From contig NZ_AQWM01000006.1 in the NCBI RefSeq assembly GCF_000376105.1, positions 62,001-126,000 on the forward strand: a DNA stretch of 64,000 nt, read 5' to 3'. This DNA is from Asticcacaulis benevestitus DSM 16100 = ATCC BAA-896 (GTDB taxonomy: Bacteria > Pseudomonadota > Alphaproteobacteria > Caulobacterales > Caulobacteraceae). This document shows positions 61,343 through 64,000 of the stretch, in pieces; the first letter of the stretch is position 1, and every line of letters starts with the position of its first letter. The position numbers were made by a program, and so were the translations under genes. The notes beneath the pieces are model-generated. The model ran no database searches and was not told the DNA's origin. It saw only the letters and a program-made list of their open reading frames with translations.

Positions 61343-62884
61343 GTGACACTTCGCTCCCTCCGTCCCTCCCGCGCGCTCCTCACCGGCCTGGTCTGTGTTA
61401 TGCTCGCCGGCAGCCCCGCCCTGCCCGCCTTTGCCGATGACAAGCCCAAGGCCGAGCCTGAGAAAACCGCCGATAAACCCGCCGATAAACCCGATGGCGA
61501 TAGTTTCCCGGCCCTGCCGGACGACAAGACCATCCGCCAATCCATCCAGCTCGATGGCAAGGCGCTGAGCTATGACGCCACCGTCGGTAAGATCGCCGTG
61601 CGCGACGCCAAGGGCAAGGTCATCGCCGAGGTCGTTTACACCGCCTATATCGTGCCCGGCAAAGATCCTAAAAGACCCGTCACCTTCGCCTTTAACGGCG
61701 GCCCCGGAGCCTCTTCCGTCTATCTCAATATGGGCGCCATCGGTCCGAAGCGCGTCCAGTTCGGCGATGCCGGCGACTCACCCTCCGATTCCAGCGTCAC
61801 CACCGACAATCCGAGTAGCTGGCTTGATATGAGCGATCTGGTTTTCATCGATCCGGTCGGCACCGGCTATTCACGCGCGCTGGAAGAGTCCGACGCCGCC
61901 AAGAAGGACTTCTTCGCGACCGAGGCCGATATCCAGTACCTGTCGCGTGTCGTCTACGACTGGCTGGTCAAGAACGGTCGCCTGCGCTCCCCCAAATACA
62001 TCATGGGCGAAAGCTACGGCGGCTACCGTGCCCCGCGTATCGCCAACACCCTGCAAACCCGCATGGGCGTCGGTGTTTCCGGGCTGATCATGGTGTCGCC
62101 CTATCTCGATCCCGCCGCTGTCGGCTCCGAAACGGCGCTGTCGCCGCTGCCATGGATGATCAACCTGCCCTCCATGGCCGCCGCCAATCTGGAAAAGCAC
62201 GGCAAACTGACGCCGGAGGCCGTGGCCGAGGTCGAGCGCTATGACCGCACGCAGTTCGTCACCGATTTCCTCGCCGGCCGCTCCGACCCGCAGGCTGTCA
62301 GCCGCCTCGTCAGCAAGGTGTCTGAATATACCGGCCTCGATCCGGCGCTGGTAGCCCGCATGGACGGCCGGATCGACACTGGCACCTTCCTGCGTGAAAG
62401 CCATCGCAATGAGCGCAAGATCGGCAGCGTCTATGATTCCAATGTCACGGCTTTTGACCCCTTCCCCGAAGCCCCCAGTCAATTGTCGGGCGACCCGATC
62501 CTGAACGCTCTGATCGCGCCCACCACCAGCGCCATGGTCGATTTTGTCACCCGCGAGGTCGGCTGGAAGACCGAGGCGCATTATGAGGCCCTGTCCTATG
62601 CCGTCAATGAAGCCTGGGATCGCGGCGCCGCCGACGACAAGCCGGTCAGCGACCTGCGCCAGGCCATCGCCAACGACCCGAAGATGCAGGTGCTGATCGT
62701 CCATGGTTATAACGACCTGTCGTGCCCCTTCTTCACCTCACGCCTGGTCATCGACCAGTTGCCGACCTATGGCGGCACCGCCAAGGTCAGGCTCGCCGTC
62801 TATCCCGGCGGGCACATGTTCTACAGCCGCACCGGCAGCGCCACCGCCTTCAAGACCGACGCCAAAGCCCTTTATACCCGTTAG
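61343..62884 (+). CDS. Secreted S10-family serine carboxypeptidase
   Basis: This 513-residue protein starts at GTG 61343 with a signal peptide ending PAFA and a Lys/Asp-rich linker. The S10 core has FAFNGGPGASSVYLNMGAIG (oxyanion region), FIDPVGTGYSRALEES, the nucleophile in MGESYGGYRAPRIA, Asp in VHGYNDLSCPFF and His in YPGGHMFYSR. S10 enzymes remove C-terminal residues, often in acid. It is followed ten bases on by a CocE-type hydrolase. Confidence 0.92.
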   Translation: MTLRSLRPSRALLTGLVCVMLAGSPALPAFADDKPKAEPEKTADKPADKPDGDSFPALPDDKTIRQSIQLDGKALSYDATVGKIAVRDAKGKVIAEVVYTAYIVPGKDPKRPVTFAFNGGPGASSVYLNMGAIGPKRVQFGDAGDSPSDSSVTTDNPSSWLDMSDLVFIDPVGTGYSRALEESDAAKKDFFATEADIQYLSRVVYDWLVKNGRLRSPKYIMGESYGGYRAPRIANTLQTRMGVGVSGLIMVSPYLDPAAVGSETALSPLPWMINLPSMAAANLEKHGKLTPEAVAEVERYDRTQFVTDFLAGRSDPQAVSRLVSKVSEYTGLDPALVARMDGRIDTGTFLRESHRNERKIGSVYDSNVTAFDPFPEAPSQLSGDPILNALIAPTTSAMVDFVTREVGWKTEAHYEALSYAVNEAWDRGAADDKPVSDLRQAIANDPKMQVLIVHGYNDLSCPFFTSRLVIDQLPTYGGTAKVRLAVYPGGHMFYSRTGSATAFKTDAKALYTR

Positions 62885-62893
62885 GAATTAGAG

Positions 62894-64000
62894 ATGACCT
62901 TCCGCACCCTCACCTGCGCCGCTGCCCTGCTGTCGCTGGCCTTTGCCGCCCCCGTGCTGGCCAAGCCGAAGCCGGCTGCCCCTTCCACCGCCGTCACCCC
63001 CATGACGCCGGATGTCTTCGACAGCTATGATAAGGTTCGTCCGGACGCCGATTTTGTCCGTCGCGTCATCATGGTGCCGATGCGCGACGGCACCAAGCTC
63101 TATACCGTGATCGTGTTCAAGAAGGGCACGAAGGACGGTCCGATCCTGCTGTCGCGCACCCCCTATGACGCCAAGTCCACCATGGCGAGATCGGCGAGCC
63201 AGACGATCAAGGAAGTCCTGCCCGCGATGTACGATCCGTTCGTTGACGATGGCTACATCATCGTGACGCAGGATATCCGCGGCATTCATAATTCCGAGGG
63301 CGTCTACGTCATGAACCGCCCGCTTTCGGGTGCACTCAACGACACCGGCATTGATGAATCGACCGATGCCTACGACGCGATCGACTGGCTGTCGAAGAAC
63401 ATCCCGGAATCGAACGGCAAGGTCGGTATCATCGGCTCGTCCTATCTCGGTTTCACCTCCCTGCTGGCCGAGATCAACCCGCATCCGGCCCTGAAAGCCG
63501 CCGTGCCGCAAAGCCCGATGGTCGATGGCTGGAAGGGCGACGACTGGTTCCACAACGGCGCCTTCCGCGTCAACAGCCTGAGCTATGCCCTGGGGCAAAG
63601 CACCGGCAAGGCCGATGCCGGCGCCGACATACCGGATGGCGTGGGCGACGATTATAATCGCTATCTCGAAGCCGGTTCGACGGGCGATTACGCCCGCAAG
63701 TGGGGCATCGACCAGGTGCCCTTCGTGCGCAAGCTGATGGAAAATCCGGCCTACACAACCTTCTGGTCGGGCCAGGCGGTCGATAAGTGGATGGCGGCCG
63801 CGCCACTGAAAGTGCCGACCATGCTGGTCGTTGGCCAGTGGGATCAGGAAGATTCCTATGGCGCACCGGCGGTCTACAAGGTCATGGAGCCCAAGGACAC
63901 GAACAACGACATGGTGTCTCTGGTCATCGGGCCGTGGCGCCATTCCGGCGTCAACCACTATGGCTACGACCTCGGCGCCCTCACCTTCACCGGCGACACC
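62894..64000 (+). CDS. CocE/NonD-type alpha/beta hydrolase, cut by window end
   Basis: At least 369 residues are visible. A signal peptide (LTCAAALLSLAFAAPVLA) precedes the X-Pro dipeptidyl-peptidase/CocE fold: VRRVIMVPMRDGTKLYTVIV, TPYDAKSTMA, VTQDIRGIHNSEGVY, the nucleophile in VGIIGSSYLGFTSL (Ser-Ser-Tyr), and VPTMLVVGQWDQEDSYGAPA with the Asp. The C-terminal jelly-roll and stop lie beyond 64000. AGGA precedes ATG 62894, and it follows the S10 gene closely, suggesting a secreted peptidase/acylase pair. Confidence 0.9.
   Translation, partial: MTFRTLTCAAALLSLAFAAPVLAKPKPAAPSTAVTPMTPDVFDSYDKVRPDADFVRRVIMVPMRDGTKLYTVIVFKKGTKDGPILLSRTPYDAKSTMARSASQTIKEVLPAMYDPFVDDGYIIVTQDIRGIHNSEGVYVMNRPLSGALNDTGIDESTDAYDAIDWLSKNIPESNGKVGIIGSSYLGFTSLLAEINPHPALKAAVPQSPMVDGWKGDDWFHNGAFRVNSLSYALGQSTGKADAGADIPDGVGDDYNRYLEAGSTGDYARKWGIDQVPFVRKLMENPAYTTFWSGQAVDKWMAAAPLKVPTMLVVGQWDQEDSYGAPAVYKVMEPKDTNNDMVSLVIGPWRHSGVNHYGYDLGALTFTGDT

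Noticed and set aside
62888-63958. 356-codon antisense frame over the CocE-type gene
   Set aside because: The plus strand encodes a clear alpha/beta hydrolase with signal peptide and catalytic motifs; the antisense product has no family features.

Overview
The window looks like chromosome of a Caulobacterales-type alphaproteobacterium; an Asticcacaulis-like genome is my best guess, by inference only. The support is the gene order murA, DUF2948, UPF0262, infA, maf, RNase E/G, yacG, tRNA-Phe on one strand, a decayed gene-transfer-agent-like tail module, and many plant-polysaccharide genes (GH43, GH51, DUF1080, S10 and CocE hydrolases).

Regions. (1) 1-3074 is chromosome: a GH43 xylosidase and an ACS-type MFS transporter, translationally coupled, diverge from a GntR/FadR regulator. 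(2) About 3075-31295 is a roughly 28 kb genomic island in the 3' end of tRNA-Phe (31276-31351). A P4-type tyrosine integrase lies next to the tRNA, and an imperfect copy of the tRNA end lies at 3075-3093. The island carries: a three-gene cluster of a beta-helix membrane protein, a giant adenosine-deaminase-like protein and a HAM1/ITPase-like protein (3643-10528); relics of an older integrase and of an AbiE toxin-antitoxin pair; a Fic protein behind repeated operators; AlpA, a MNT-HEPN protein and a sigma-like factor; a Ti-type mobilisation module (traD, traC, oriT-like site, traA, DUF6118) without traG or mating-pair genes; a secreted caspase/papain/lipoprotein group; an IS3 relic; and a nucleotide-themed group (HIT protein, PD-(D/E)XK-like protein, dCTP-deaminase-like, ThyX-like).

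(3) 31460-37373 is conserved housekeeping DNA ending in tRNA-Thr. (4) 37494-41340 is a decayed phage/GTA tail remnant: a broken small gene, frameshifted holin, frameshifted M15 peptidase, and a DUF2793 gene split by an IS110-family (IS1111 group) element. (5) 41405-53470 is chromosomal metabolism, including a short aspartokinase-homoserine dehydrogenase fusion and a metX-metB operon behind a SAM-I riboswitch. (6) 53467-64000 has ohr/ohrR with a palindromic operator, GH51 arabinofuranosidase, DUF1080, PhzF, Ung, DUF3617 proteins and two secreted hydrolases, the last running off the window.

The most notable item is the adenosine deaminase/HAM1/membrane protein operon. It combines the purine-deaminating and inosine-nucleotide-handling parts known from RADAR- and Kongming-type anti-phage systems with a membrane-anchored repeat protein, and has no SIR2 or AAA partner nearby. 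This functional reading is inference from domains and context.
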